A stretch of 23,674 nucleotides of DNA. Origin: a virus. The stretch spans positions 1-23,674 of IMG/VR virus record IMGVR_UViG_3300025132_000307, one strand, 5' to 3'. This document shows, one piece after another, positions 1 through 9,300 of the stretch. The number at the start of each line of letters is the position of its first letter. Position 1 is the first letter of the stretch. The notes below the pieces were generated by a model. It had not been told where the DNA came from, searched no databases, and saw only the letters and a program-made list of their open reading frames with translations. The position numbers and the translations under genes are program-made.

Positions 1-206
1 CAGGTGATTACACTTATGCTCTTAGCAATAATATGGGAAATAATCAATGGTCACAAACTTGTAATGCTATATCTGCTGAAATAGCACAAGTTAAAGACGC
101 AACATTGCTAACTTCAGCAATATCTGTTTTAGTTTTTAGTAGGGCAGATAGCTTTACTGCTGCTGACCAAAGGAATTTTGTTACGTTACACGGAGACTTA
201 GCATGA
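1..206 (+). CDS. C-terminal end of an unrecognised virion-region protein (partial)
   Basis: An open frame runs in from the left edge (first full codon at position 3) and gives about 67 residues before a TGA at 204-206. The segment ends in LHGDLA and has no motif I recognise. Its stop overlaps the next ATG in an ATGA arrangement, as expected for translationally coupled late genes, which is the main reason to call it coding. It lies immediately before a tail-fibre-like gene on the same strand, so a virion or tail role is a guess from position only. The start lies outside the window. Confidence 0.6.
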   Translation, partial: GDYTYALSNNMGNNQWSQTCNAISAEIAQVKDATLLTSAISVLVFSRADSFTAADQRNFVTLHGDLA

Positions 207-1339
207 GTAAAGCAGCAGAATTAGCAAAGATGGGTGAAGTCCTAACCAATAATCAAATTGGTGGGCGAAGAAATATTGTTATTAATGGTGCTATGCAAAT
301 TGCACAAAGAGCAACAAGTTCTACAGGCATAGGTTCTGCAGCAGGATATTTTACTTGTGATAGATGGAAAATACATACAGCAGGTACGACAGCAGGTAGA
401 TTAACAATGGCACAGTCAACAGATACTCCAAGTGGGTTTGCCAATAGTGTAAAATTAACTTGCACTACAGCCGATACTTCTATTGCAGCAGGAGAACAAT
501 TACAGCTAAGAACTACGTTTGAAGGTCAAGATTTACAACAGTTAAAAAAAGGAACTTCTGATGCCGAGAAACTAACAGTTTCTTTTTATGTTAAAGGTAA
601 TGCTAGTGCTACTTATACGTGTGAATTGTATGATGCTGATAACACTAGACACAATGGACAAGAGTTTTCCGTAACAACAAGTTGGACAAGAGTTGTATTA
701 ACGTATGATGGAGATACGAGTGGTGCATTAGATAATGATAATGGGGGTAGTTTAAATTTAACTTTTATACTTCACGCAGGTTCTAATTTAACTGGTGGTA
801 CATTTTCATCAAATACTTGGAATACTACAACTAATCAAAGAGTTGGGGATAATCAAACATCTTTTTTTGACAGCACTGATAGAACATTTTTTATTACAGG
901 TATACAACTGGAAGTAGGTTCTGCAGCCACGCCATTTGAGCATAGGTCGTTTGGAGAAGAGCTAACTTTGTGTCAAAGGTATTATGAAGTTATATTTAAT
1001 GGTACTTTTAGCACTTCTGATTTTAGTAGTTATCATCCGTGGGTAGGGATGGCTCAAGGTAGTAAAAGTGACCAAATAAATTACATGCCACAATTTAGAG
1101 TATTAAAAAGAGTAGCAGGTGGAACTGCAATTAATACAACAGTAAGTAATGGTTATGAAATGTATACTTATACAACTACTAAAACAAGTAATACACTTGG
1201 CAATTCTTCTAATAATATGGAAAGAGAAAATGGTCTTTGGTGGTTGGGTGGAAGTGTGACTGGTGTTACAGAACAATCTGCATGGGCATTAAGATTAAAA
1301 AGCACTGATTGTTTTTTAGCAATAGACTGCGAATTGTAG
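203..1339 (+). CDS. Putative tail fibre / receptor-binding structural protein
   Basis: This 378-aa protein is rich in Thr, Ser, Asn and Gly with alternating beta-prone stretches, as in phage fibres and appendages. Its N-terminal part has RRNIVINGAMQIAQR followed by a GYFTCDRW-type segment, and the middle has FITGIQLEVGSAATPFEHR followed by a CQRYYE segment. I associate this combination with marine phage tail fibre or carbohydrate-binding appendage proteins. It would be exposed on the particle and contact the host surface. The start ATG at 203 overlaps the preceding stop. The family call rests on motif memory, and the receptor is unknown. It could instead be a head decoration or a base-plate protein. 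Confidence 0.6.
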   Translation: MSKAAELAKMGEVLTNNQIGGRRNIVINGAMQIAQRATSSTGIGSAAGYFTCDRWKIHTAGTTAGRLTMAQSTDTPSGFANSVKLTCTTADTSIAAGEQLQLRTTFEGQDLQQLKKGTSDAEKLTVSFYVKGNASATYTCELYDADNTRHNGQEFSVTTSWTRVVLTYDGDTSGALDNDNGGSLNLTFILHAGSNLTGGTFSSNTWNTTTNQRVGDNQTSFFDSTDRTFFITGIQLEVGSAATPFEHRSFGEELTLCQRYYEVIFNGTFSTSDFSSYHPWVGMAQGSKSDQINYMPQFRVLKRVAGGTAINTTVSNGYEMYTYTTTKTSNTLGNSSNNMERENGLWWLGGSVTGVTEQSAWALRLKSTDCFLAIDCEL

Positions 1340-1348
1340 AGGAATAAA

Positions 1349-1528
1349 ATGGATATAGATTTTAACAATATAAAAAGAATACAATGGCAAAAAAATGATA
1401 AAAAAACTATTGAAGTAGAGTGTGGAAATATTGTATTTACTGTTGCACCAATAGACACTAATAGACATTGGGTTGAAATTAAAGAACGAGTAAACGCAGG
1501 AACATTGACTATAAAGGATGCAGACTAA
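1349..1528 (+). CDS. Small protein downstream of the tail fibre gene (59 aa)
   Basis: A 59-codon frame opens at ATG 1349 behind an AGAGGA Shine-Dalgarno sequence and ends with TAA at 1526-1528, filling the space between the tail-fibre-like gene and the membrane-protein gene. The C-terminal half has a pattern of the type P-x-D-x-NRHW followed by an AD ending (APIDTNRHWVEIKERV). Similar endings occur in short proteins that follow phage tail fibre genes, some annotated as fibre assembly or XkdW-like. Coding status is well supported by the ribosome binding site, fit and spacing; the fibre-associated role is inference from position and this weak motif. Confidence 0.6.
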   Translation: MDIDFNNIKRIQWQKNDKKTIEVECGNIVFTVAPIDTNRHWVEIKERVNAGTLTIKDAD

Positions 1529-1530
1529 AA

Positions 1531-1761
1531 ATGGTCGTTGACGCAATGCTATTTTGGAATATTGTTTTAACAATGGTTGTTGTACCATTTGGTTGGGCAT
1601 TCAATAAAATGTTTCAAGAAGTAAAGCGTATACAGATACTATTAAACAAGACTCGTGAAGAGTACGCACGTAAAGATGATGTAAAAGATGATATGCACAA
1701 CATTATGGATGCTATGCAAAGACTAGAAGATAAATTAGATAAGATATTAATGAGTAAATAA
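1531..1761 (+). CDS. Small membrane protein with coiled coil; holin-like candidate
   Basis: This 76-aa protein has one hydrophobic segment near the N-terminus (about residues 5-24, LFWNIVLTMVVVPFGWAF). A charged helical tail (about residues 28-74) with heptad-like spacing follows, ending RLEDKLDKILMSK. One membrane span plus a cytoplasmic coiled coil suits a small holin, a spanin-like protein or a membrane-anchored virion accessory protein. T7 has a similarly small holin (gp17.5) just after its tail fibre gene, and this gene is two small steps after the tail-fibre-like gene here. The predicted lysin is far away on the other strand (22850-23281), so pairing the two is inference. The stop overlaps the next start as TAATG. 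Confidence 0.5.
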   Translation: MVVDAMLFWNIVLTMVVVPFGWAFNKMFQEVKRIQILLNKTREEYARKDDVKDDMHNIMDAMQRLEDKLDKILMSK

Positions 1762-3749
1762 TGGCAGTATTTAGACAGTTTAAACCACAAGCGTTACAGC
1801 GAATAGCAAACACTATGGGTTACTCAGGTGATATGAGTGGCTTTAGAAGTTATATAAACCAAAATCCTTTGTTACAAGAACGTATGAAACAACTTGAAAG
1901 TTCAGCTTCTCAAATGGCAGAGAAAGGTATTGTTAAAAGACCAATGCAACAACAAGAGCAAACACCTACAACAGTAGGAAGTTTTGTACCCCCACCAACG
2001 CAAACATTTCAAACAGGTGGTGCTGTAACTGCACCTATTAATCCTGCTCTGCCACAACAGTTTATTCCCCAAACACAATACGACCCTAGTTTAAATATAC
2101 AAGACTTACAGGCAAGACAGGCACAAGCTCCGTCTCTTCCTACAGGTGCAACAGTTGTGCCTACTGGAATTATACAAAGTCCAAGTCAAACAGTTGGTAC
2201 AGCACAAGGTCAACTAACAGGTACAGTTGCCGTTCCAACGAGCCAAGCAACAACTACTGTTGCAACTGCTCCTACAACTCCACAAACACAAACATTAACT
2301 CCTGCAACAACAGCAGGACAGGTTGGGCAAATCGCAACGACTGCACAACAAACAACACAACCTCAAGCAATACAGGCTCAACAGATTGACCAGTCGTCTG
2401 TATCAGGGTTAAAGGCTGCTCAAGGTACGGCAACCCAAATGGTAAATCCTGTACAAAGAAAAGTGCAAACAGGTGAACTTATTTCTCCAAGTGCCAATGC
2501 ACAAACAGCGTCAACATACACCGAACAAATACAAGCTGCAACTGCTACACCTACACAAAAAGCTACCGTTGCAGGACAGCTAGAAAGTTTAATGCAACAA
2601 TTTGAAAGTGGAAACACTCCTGCTTGGGCTGCAGGTGCAATGAGAAATGTATCAGCAGTTATGGCACAACGTGGTTTGGGTGCATCAAGTATTGCAGGAC
2701 AGGCTCTTGTACAGGCAGCAATGGAATCAGCACTTCCAATAGCACAGGCTGACGCACAGGTTATTGCAAACTTTGAAGCACAGAATTTATCTAACAGACA
2801 ACAACGTGCAATGTTATCGGCACAACAACGAGCACAATTTATTGGACAAGAGTTTGACCAAATGTTTCAAACAAGAGTTCAAAATGCTAGTAAGTTATCG
2901 GACATTGCCAATATGAATTTTACGGCTGAACAACAAGTTGCCTTAGAAAATTCACGAGCAGCTCAATCAGTCAACTTAAATAACTTATCAAACCAACAGG
3001 CAATGGTAATGGCAGAAGCATCTGCTCTTGCTAATATAGATATGTCTAATTTAAATAATAGACAACAAGCTGCAATTACAAATGCCCAACAGTTTCTACA
3101 AACAGACATGGCAAATCTTTCTAATAGACAACAAAGTGAATTGTTTAATGCACAGGCAAGACAACAGTCAATGTTTACTGACCAAGCTGCTATCAATGCA
3201 TCTAGACAATTTAATGCTACTTCTCAAAATCAAGTTGACCAATTCTTTTCACAGTTACAAACACAAGTAGGACAGTTTAATGCAACACAGTCTAATGCAC
3301 AAGCACAGTACAATGCAGGACAGGCTAATACTATTGAACGGTTTAATGCTGAACTGAATAATCAACGTGAACAATTTAATGCACAAAACAGATTAGTCAT
3401 TGACCAAAACAATGCTCAATGGCGAAGGGAAATAGCAACGGCAGATACTGTTGCAATAAATCGTGCAAATGAATTAAATGCAACAGCATTACTAGGGTTA
3501 TCAAATAGTTCTTATAATAACTTGTGGCAACATTATGGAGACGTAATGGAATGGGCATGGACTTCCTCTGAAAATAATGCTGAACGTGTTGTACAAATGG
3601 CAATGGCAGAGTTAGATGCTAAAGTAAGAACGGACTTAAAAAATCTTGAAGCCGAGATAGAAGACAGTAAAGCTATAGGTGGTTTAGTTTCTGATTTATT
3701 TTTCTCTCCAATTGGTGGTAGTTTAGTAGGGGGTATATTTGGACTATGA
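1761..3749 (+). CDS. Q/N/A-rich repeat virion protein, probable internal virion protein
   Basis: This 662-aa protein has three parts. The N-terminal domain (about 1-60) carries a GYSGDMSGFRSYINQNP segment of a type I associate with marine phage virion proteins. A low-complexity Thr/Gln/Pro/Ala linker runs from about 65 to 235. A long helical region (about 250-560) is built of 11/22-residue repeats. The C-terminus (about 635-662) is Gly-rich and hydrophobic (LVSDLFFSPIGGSLVGGIFG), as in proteins that insert into membranes. It precedes two large ejection-protein candidates, and T7 gp14 is also small-residue and Gln rich, so an internal or ejected virion protein is plausible. At 662 aa it is much longer than gp14. 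A tail or fibre-stalk protein is the main alternative. Confidence 0.55.
   Translation: MAVFRQFKPQALQRIANTMGYSGDMSGFRSYINQNPLLQERMKQLESSASQMAEKGIVKRPMQQQEQTPTTVGSFVPPPTQTFQTGGAVTAPINPALPQQFIPQTQYDPSLNIQDLQARQAQAPSLPTGATVVPTGIIQSPSQTVGTAQGQLTGTVAVPTSQATTTVATAPTTPQTQTLTPATTAGQVGQIATTAQQTTQPQAIQAQQIDQSSVSGLKAAQGTATQMVNPVQRKVQTGELISPSANAQTASTYTEQIQAATATPTQKATVAGQLESLMQQFESGNTPAWAAGAMRNVSAVMAQRGLGASSIAGQALVQAAMESALPIAQADAQVIANFEAQNLSNRQQRAMLSAQQRAQFIGQEFDQMFQTRVQNASKLSDIANMNFTAEQQVALENSRAAQSVNLNNLSNQQAMVMAEASALANIDMSNLNNRQQAAITNAQQFLQTDMANLSNRQQSELFNAQARQQSMFTDQAAINASRQFNATSQNQVDQFFSQLQTQVGQFNATQSNAQAQYNAGQANTIERFNAELNNQREQFNAQNRLVIDQNNAQWRREIATADTVAINRANELNATALLGLSNSSYNNLWQHYGDVMEWAWTSSENNAERVVQMAMAELDAKVRTDLKNLEAEIEDSKAIGGLVSDLFFSPIGGSLVGGIFGL
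2799..3377 (+). repeat. 11/22-residue protein repeat array inside the 662-aa virion gene
   Basis: QQ pairs occur at residues 347, 391, 412, 435 and 457, giving intervals of 44, 21, 23 and 22. The units resemble DMSNLNNRQQAAITNAQQ and DMANLSNRQQSELFNAQ. Downstream the unit becomes 11 residues with an aromatic at an exact interval: F484, F495, F506, Y517, F528 and F539, mostly in FNA or YNA triplets. This is a hendecad pattern, expected for a right-handed coiled coil or a long amphipathic helix. DNA identity between units is only partial, so this is an old protein-level repeat. Confidence 0.8.
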
Positions 3750-3985
3750 GTTATTTTAATGAACCTGCAAGACTTGCAGTACTGGCTTTAATGCCTGAAG
3801 TAAATAGAATTAATAAAGTTGAAAAAACTAATGCAACAAATAATGACAAGCAAAAAGGTTTGTTAGCAAGAAACACTATGTCTAAACAAAATGATAAAAC
3901 AAAAGGCAAAAGTGAAATACAAAAAGTTGCTGAGTACATGAGCAACATTAAAACAGAAATGGATAAATATAAAGATGCCCTTTAG
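3746..3985 (+). CDS. Small lysine-rich protein of unknown function
   Basis: This 79-aa protein is rich in Lys, Asn and Met, with a basic polar centre (about residues 25-58) and a helical C-terminus. It has no transmembrane segment and no motif I know. Its ATG overlaps the stop of the 662-aa gene (ATGA), and its own stop lies 11 bp inside the next gene. It therefore belongs to the late virion operon and may be a minor virion or assembly protein, on position only. Confidence 0.6.
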   Translation: MSYFNEPARLAVLALMPEVNRINKVEKTNATNNDKQKGLLARNTMSKQNDKTKGKSEIQKVAEYMSNIKTEMDKYKDAL

Positions 3986-4472
3986 ACAAGACCCTGCATT
4001 TGACGCACCTATTCCCGGACAGTCTTTAACGGCTGAACCAAAAAATAGACCGTGGAGAAACCCACCTCAACTTGACACCGTTGAAGATGCGATGGAATAC
4101 TATCTTCCACGTTTGTCGTCACGTGAACTTGCACCTCGTTTATTAGATGTTATTGAAAGTGGAATACCTTTAACGTCCCTAGCTGAAACTATTGTAACAG
4201 GTGGTGCTATGCAAGGAGTGCATAGTATTGACGTGGGAATATTAGTAGCTCCAATACTTGTTGAGTACATGAAAGGCATGGCAGAAATTGCCGAGATTGA
4301 ATATAACTTAGGTACAGAAGATAAAGAAGCACAGCCTGACCCACAACTTGTACGAAGAGCAATGGAAGATTTAAAAGAACAAGAGACAAATATAGCACAA
4401 GAACCTATGGAAGATACCGAAGAGCAATCAGAGCAACCAACAGGTCTTATGGCACGTAAGGAGACAGAATAA
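3975..4472 (+). CDS. Conserved marine-phage virion-region protein of unknown function
   Basis: This 165-aa protein opens with FDAPIPGQSLTAEPKNRPWR, an N-terminal signature I associate with proteins of unknown function beside structural genes in marine phages. The middle (about residues 35-110) is predicted helical and moderately hydrophobic, including ETIVTGGAMQGVHSIDVGIL. The C-terminus is acidic and Gln/Glu-rich. It lies between the repeat protein and the large ejection candidates, so a minor virion or scaffold-like role is possible. The start overlaps the previous gene by 11 bp, and the stop overlaps the next ATG (TAATG). Confidence 0.6.
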   Translation: MPFRQDPAFDAPIPGQSLTAEPKNRPWRNPPQLDTVEDAMEYYLPRLSSRELAPRLLDVIESGIPLTSLAETIVTGGAMQGVHSIDVGILVAPILVEYMKGMAEIAEIEYNLGTEDKEAQPDPQLVRRAMEDLKEQETNIAQEPMEDTEEQSEQPTGLMARKETE

Positions 4473-6379
4473 TGGGATTTAGACTTTCGTCAGCAGTAGC
4501 AGGATTTGCAACACGAACATCAGAAAATTTAAAAAGTTTACAAGATAAAGCAGATGAAATAACTAAAACTGCTGCGGCTCGTTACGCAGAAGAAGCAAAG
4601 GACGTGCGTAAAGAACGTATGAAATCTATTCGTGAGTACTCAAGAAAAGCAAGGTCACTAGCAAGTTTAGGTTTAAATAATTCTCAAGTTGAAACCGTAC
4701 TAAGTGCAGGGCTAGGAAAAGCTGATGAGTTTGAGAAGGCAATTGGATTTGCTGCCCTTGAAGCAAAGAATAAAGGAATAGAGTTTGACGATAAACAATT
4801 TATAACGGACGCTTTTGGTGCACGTAACTTAGACGTTTCGCCAGAGGGTTCAGGACGAACAATTGTTGAACAGGCAAAATTATATGCCCAAGAACAAACA
4901 CCCTTTATTGGTGCAGACGCTGAAACAATTGGTGCACAAGTTTCTGATGCAACAAAAACTTTATTTGGCAGTCTTGGAAAAGGCTACGGTGAGTCACAGT
5001 TTAAAGCATATGCTCAAGCTGCAGGTGGAACAGCACCTATTGATGTGCAAACAGATAGGGCATTAGGTGCGTCAACAGGTTACAACTTATCAGGATTACC
5101 TGCATTATCTGTTGACCCACTTGTATCAACGCAATTGCAAGAGAGTAAAGCTACTATTGCATCTATAGAAACAAGTACAAAGTTAGCTGAACAAAACTTT
5201 GAGTACCTTCAAGACCTAAACCCCATAAGAATAAGAAAAATTTTTGCAGAAGTAAAAGGTTTAAATATAGCAAACCAAACAGCACTTTGGGAAAAAGAAA
5301 CGGCAAAGCATGAAGCACTAATGTCAAAAACTAAAGAAACAATTTTAAACTTGCAGATTGATAAGTTAGAAGGAGATATTAAACAACAACGTAAAGACCT
5401 AAATAAAGTTGAAGACTTTGAAGAACACCTTGCAACATTAACAGCTATGAAAAGTAACCTACGATTGGACAAAACTTTAAGTGACGAAGAAAAAACAGCT
5501 AGGTCAAAATTAATTGACGAGGAATTACTAGCAACGCAAATACAAAATGCTGCGTTTGAAGATGCAACGGCAGATAACCAAGGATTTTCAGGTTCTAATT
5601 TAATTACTCTATTTAACTACGCAATTGAAGAGGAACAAAAAGAGTTTGAGATTGGAACAACTAATAAGTTTCCATCTGCTTTAGGAACAGACGTTGCTTT
5701 TATTACAGACCCTGAAACAGATGAAGTTGTGTACAATACAACTGCAGAAGGTGGAAACGTAAAAAGATTTAAAGAAATAATAGCCATAGCAAAACAAAAT
5801 GCTGTAGAAAAATTTAAGAAGTTTGACGGTGGTAACAGAGCACAAATAAATCAACTACTAGAAATTGTAGGCACTCCTAAAGTTAATACCTCAACTGCTG
5901 AAACAACAGTTAGTGAAAGCGAAACAATTAGTAAACCCAAAGAAGAAGCTCCGTTAACTGACATAGAAATACAGGAGATGGGGGTAAATAAATACCTAGA
6001 AGAAGCATATAAAGAATCTCAAAATTTAAATAAACCTATAAACAGACAAAAGTTAGGAGAGCAACTTGTAAATATTTTTCCTAATCTAGAAAGTGCAGAC
6101 CTTTTTAGTATGTTTAATCAGATGGAAGAAAATTATCCACTTAAGAAAAAAGAAGACGTAAGAACATTTGTTGACTCTGGTATTTCAAAACCACAATTTG
6201 TTGGCACGGCTAATAAAGGTCCATTATTTGCACAAGGAAAAGATATTTACCAAATTATAGACGAAAGAGGAAATAAACAATTTGTTATTTTAAATGATAA
6301 GGGTGAAGGAGCAACACGACTATCGTCTCCTATAAGGAATTTTTTTAAGACTACAACAGATTACAATATTCCTGAGTAA
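4472..6379 (+). CDS. Large helical virion protein, probable internal virion protein
   Basis: This 635-aa protein is highly charged and mostly helical, with an amphipathic N-terminus (GFRLSSAVAGFATRTSENL). Coiled-coil-prone stretches lie at about residues 15-60 and 215-345, and a Glu/Lys/Thr-rich linker at about 475-500. No enzymatic motif is visible. Its place just before the 1132-aa gene, and its size, match the T7 order in which gp15 (747 aa) precedes gp16. The comparison is by position and length only, with no sequence match claimed. The 11-bp gap to the next gene carries its AAAGGA ribosome binding site. Confidence 0.55.
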   Translation: MGFRLSSAVAGFATRTSENLKSLQDKADEITKTAAARYAEEAKDVRKERMKSIREYSRKARSLASLGLNNSQVETVLSAGLGKADEFEKAIGFAALEAKNKGIEFDDKQFITDAFGARNLDVSPEGSGRTIVEQAKLYAQEQTPFIGADAETIGAQVSDATKTLFGSLGKGYGESQFKAYAQAAGGTAPIDVQTDRALGASTGYNLSGLPALSVDPLVSTQLQESKATIASIETSTKLAEQNFEYLQDLNPIRIRKIFAEVKGLNIANQTALWEKETAKHEALMSKTKETILNLQIDKLEGDIKQQRKDLNKVEDFEEHLATLTAMKSNLRLDKTLSDEEKTARSKLIDEELLATQIQNAAFEDATADNQGFSGSNLITLFNYAIEEEQKEFEIGTTNKFPSALGTDVAFITDPETDEVVYNTTAEGGNVKRFKEIIAIAKQNAVEKFKKFDGGNRAQINQLLEIVGTPKVNTSTAETTVSESETISKPKEEAPLTDIEIQEMGVNKYLEEAYKESQNLNKPINRQKLGEQLVNIFPNLESADLFSMFNQMEENYPLKKKEDVRTFVDSGISKPQFVGTANKGPLFAQGKDIYQIIDERGNKQFVILNDKGEGATRLSSPIRNFFKTTTDYNIPE

Positions 6380-6390
6380 AGGAAATAATA

Positions 6391-9300
6391 ATGGGTAAAT
6401 TTGGTAACATTTTTGAAGACAGTAAAGAACAGGTACAAATAAAACCGTTGTCCGTTTCTTCTTCACGTTTTGGAGGTATTTTTGAAGACGATGAAGATGA
6501 AAAAGAAATACAGCAGTACAATTCTGACGCTGTAGGTATTGACGCATGGGCACAAGACGAGTCAAAAATGTCAAGTCTTTCTACGTACATGAAAAAAAGA
6601 TTTGGGCAGGAAGAAGGTGAACAAAAAGAAGACGAAACTAATGAGCAGTACATTAACAGGTTTGCTTCTCATGCTAGTGGATTTGAAAATAATAGTGTAG
6701 GGTTAATGAGTCAGATAGATTATCTGCGTAAGGCAGATGATAACTCTCGTATTGAATTTGGTGAGATGTACGATGAATATTTAAAGCTACCAAGTTTTTG
6801 GCAGGAAGGTGGGCGAGACTCTGTAAAAGCTGTAAGAGATACCGTAGGTCAATTAATCTTTGACCCTATGAATATATTTAGTGCAGGTGTTGGTAGACTT
6901 GCAGCGTCAACTGTTGGTAAAGTTGCCGTCAAAGAAGGTTTAAAAAGATTTATCCCTAAGAGTGCAATTGCAAGAGGTGCAACTGCAGCAGGTGCAGTAA
7001 CAGCAGGAGAGACTGCCCTATTTGACGTTGGATTACAAGACGTAGAACGTAAGGGTTACATAGGTGGCAAAACTCCTGAAGACGGAATAGATTTATTTAG
7101 AACACTTGTTGCAGGTGGTATTGGTGGTGTTTTTGGTGGTATTATCGGTGGAGTTGCAAGTATTGGTGCAGGTAAGTCAGCTAAAAAGTTAGCACAAGAA
7201 GGTGCAAGAAAAGCTGACAAGAAAAATGTAGAGTCAATGCAAAATGAAATGTTTTCACAGGAAGCTGAAGCATCTTCTTTTGACGCAATCAAAGGTCCTA
7301 CTTTATCAGATGCAACAAAAACAATTAAACGGTTTAATGAAAAGAAAGCAAAGGCACAGAAGGAACAAGGGGTACAGTACACACCTGACGGTGTTTATAA
7401 AGACACACCTTTTTTAGAACCCCAAATACTTGTTGACCTTTCAAGGCGAATGTCAAGAGTGGTTTATCGAATTGCTGAACAAGACCCTGAGATGCTTACA
7501 AAGTATAGTAACACAACAAAAATATCAAACATTGTTAAAGATACATTAGAGAATATTAAAGACGTTGACGTTGACATATTAGAAACAGCCCTGTCCAAAG
7601 AAAAGATTTCCAAGAATGATTTTTTAGATTTTATGGAAGTAACAGATGGGTTTGCAAATATGAAACGAGGTACAACTCGTGACGCAGCAAGGCAGTTACA
7701 GGCAGATAGTGCTCTTGGTAAAATGCGAAAGGCAATTATTGAACTAGCACCTGCCGAACAAAATAGAATAGATAAAATTTTTGGTCAACCTGAAGAAACC
7801 ACAAGTGCACTTGGGTATTTTTATAAGGGGTTTAAGAGACTAGACCGAGAACGTAGAGCATTGATGGTTACACAAATTGCAACAACGGCAAGAAACGTAG
7901 CTACAGGCTTGGCAGTTATTACAACAGACACCGTTTCTAATCTTGTTGAATCAGCTTTATACCATGCAGGAAAAGGATTTAGAGCAGCAATTGACGGTAG
8001 GCTTAGTCTTGAAGGTAGCGTCCGTGGTTTATATGACGTGGGAAAAGACGCTCTTGCTTTACCTATAATGTTTGTAAGACAGGGACGTGCAAAAGAAATG
8101 ACGGACTTTCTTCTTGAGGACAATCCTAGACTTGCAAAAATATTAGATAGAACATTGCAAGAAGTTGGTGAAGGTGAAGGGCTTTCAAGTTTTTCAAGAG
8201 CAATGAACACCTTAAACATTATGCAAGATAAAGTTTTTAGACGTGCATTTTTTGCCCATTCCATTGACAAGAAATTAAGACGAGCAGGTGTAGGTGCAAA
8301 GGCAGGGTCAATTTATAAAAAGACAGACGGTTCAATAGATGTTGATAGACTGTCTACGTTACAGCTAGACAAAGACTCTTATGTTGGTGGTCTTGATTAT
8401 CTGTATGCCCTTGATAAAAACATTGACACAAAATATTTAAAAGATGCAATAGATGAATCACTTAAAAATACTTTTTCATTCATGCCTAAAAAAGGACCTG
8501 CCCATCACTTTATAAAGGCAATTGAGGGACTTCCGGGTGTTCCTGTTATTGGTACAGGAGAGTTTCCTTTCGCAAGGTTTATGGCAAATGCCATGATGTT
8601 TCAATTTAAATATAGCCCATTAAATGGAGCAGGTGCAGTTGCAAACTATGCAATTAAGTTTGCAGGACGAGGATTTAAAACAGGTGCAATGACACCTGCT
8701 GACAATCAAATGTTCCGAGAAAAACTTTCTCAAGGACTAGTAGGAACTGCCGCATTGTATGTGGCAATAGAATACAGGTCACGTAATCAAGACACTAAAT
8801 GGTACGAAGCAAAAAATAACGAGGGTAAGATACTTGACCTTAGACCATTCTTTCCTCTTGCACCGTATTTAATTGTAGCTGATGCATGGGTTAAAGTTGC
8901 CAATGGTGAAACAGAAAAATTATCAGGACGAGATATTCTTGAAGGATTTACAGGTGCACAGTTTAGAGCAGGTGCAGCGTCCTATACAATAGATAGGTTC
9001 TATGAATTGCTTGGACAAGAAGGTGACGTTACAGGAGAACAAATAGGTGAGACTGTAGGACGTTATGCAGGAGAGTTAGTTGGTGGAGCACTTACTCCAT
9101 TAAGAGTATTAAAAGATATTAATGCAGCCTTTGACGAGGACGCAGCAATATTACGTGACTCTAGACAAATAGAAGGTGAAGGTGGAGTTGAAAGAGGTGT
9201 TGACGTATTTCTAAAAACAACTTTACATAAAAACTTACCAAATATTGTTGGGTTAGAAGACGATATACCTGAATATGTTTCTCCTACAAGAGATGAACCT

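Noticed and set aside
7821-8270. Open frame of 149 codons on the - strand inside the 1132-aa virion gene
   Set aside because: It is antisense to a well-supported long gene, stands alone on that strand, and has Ser/Leu-rich composition typical of a shadow frame.
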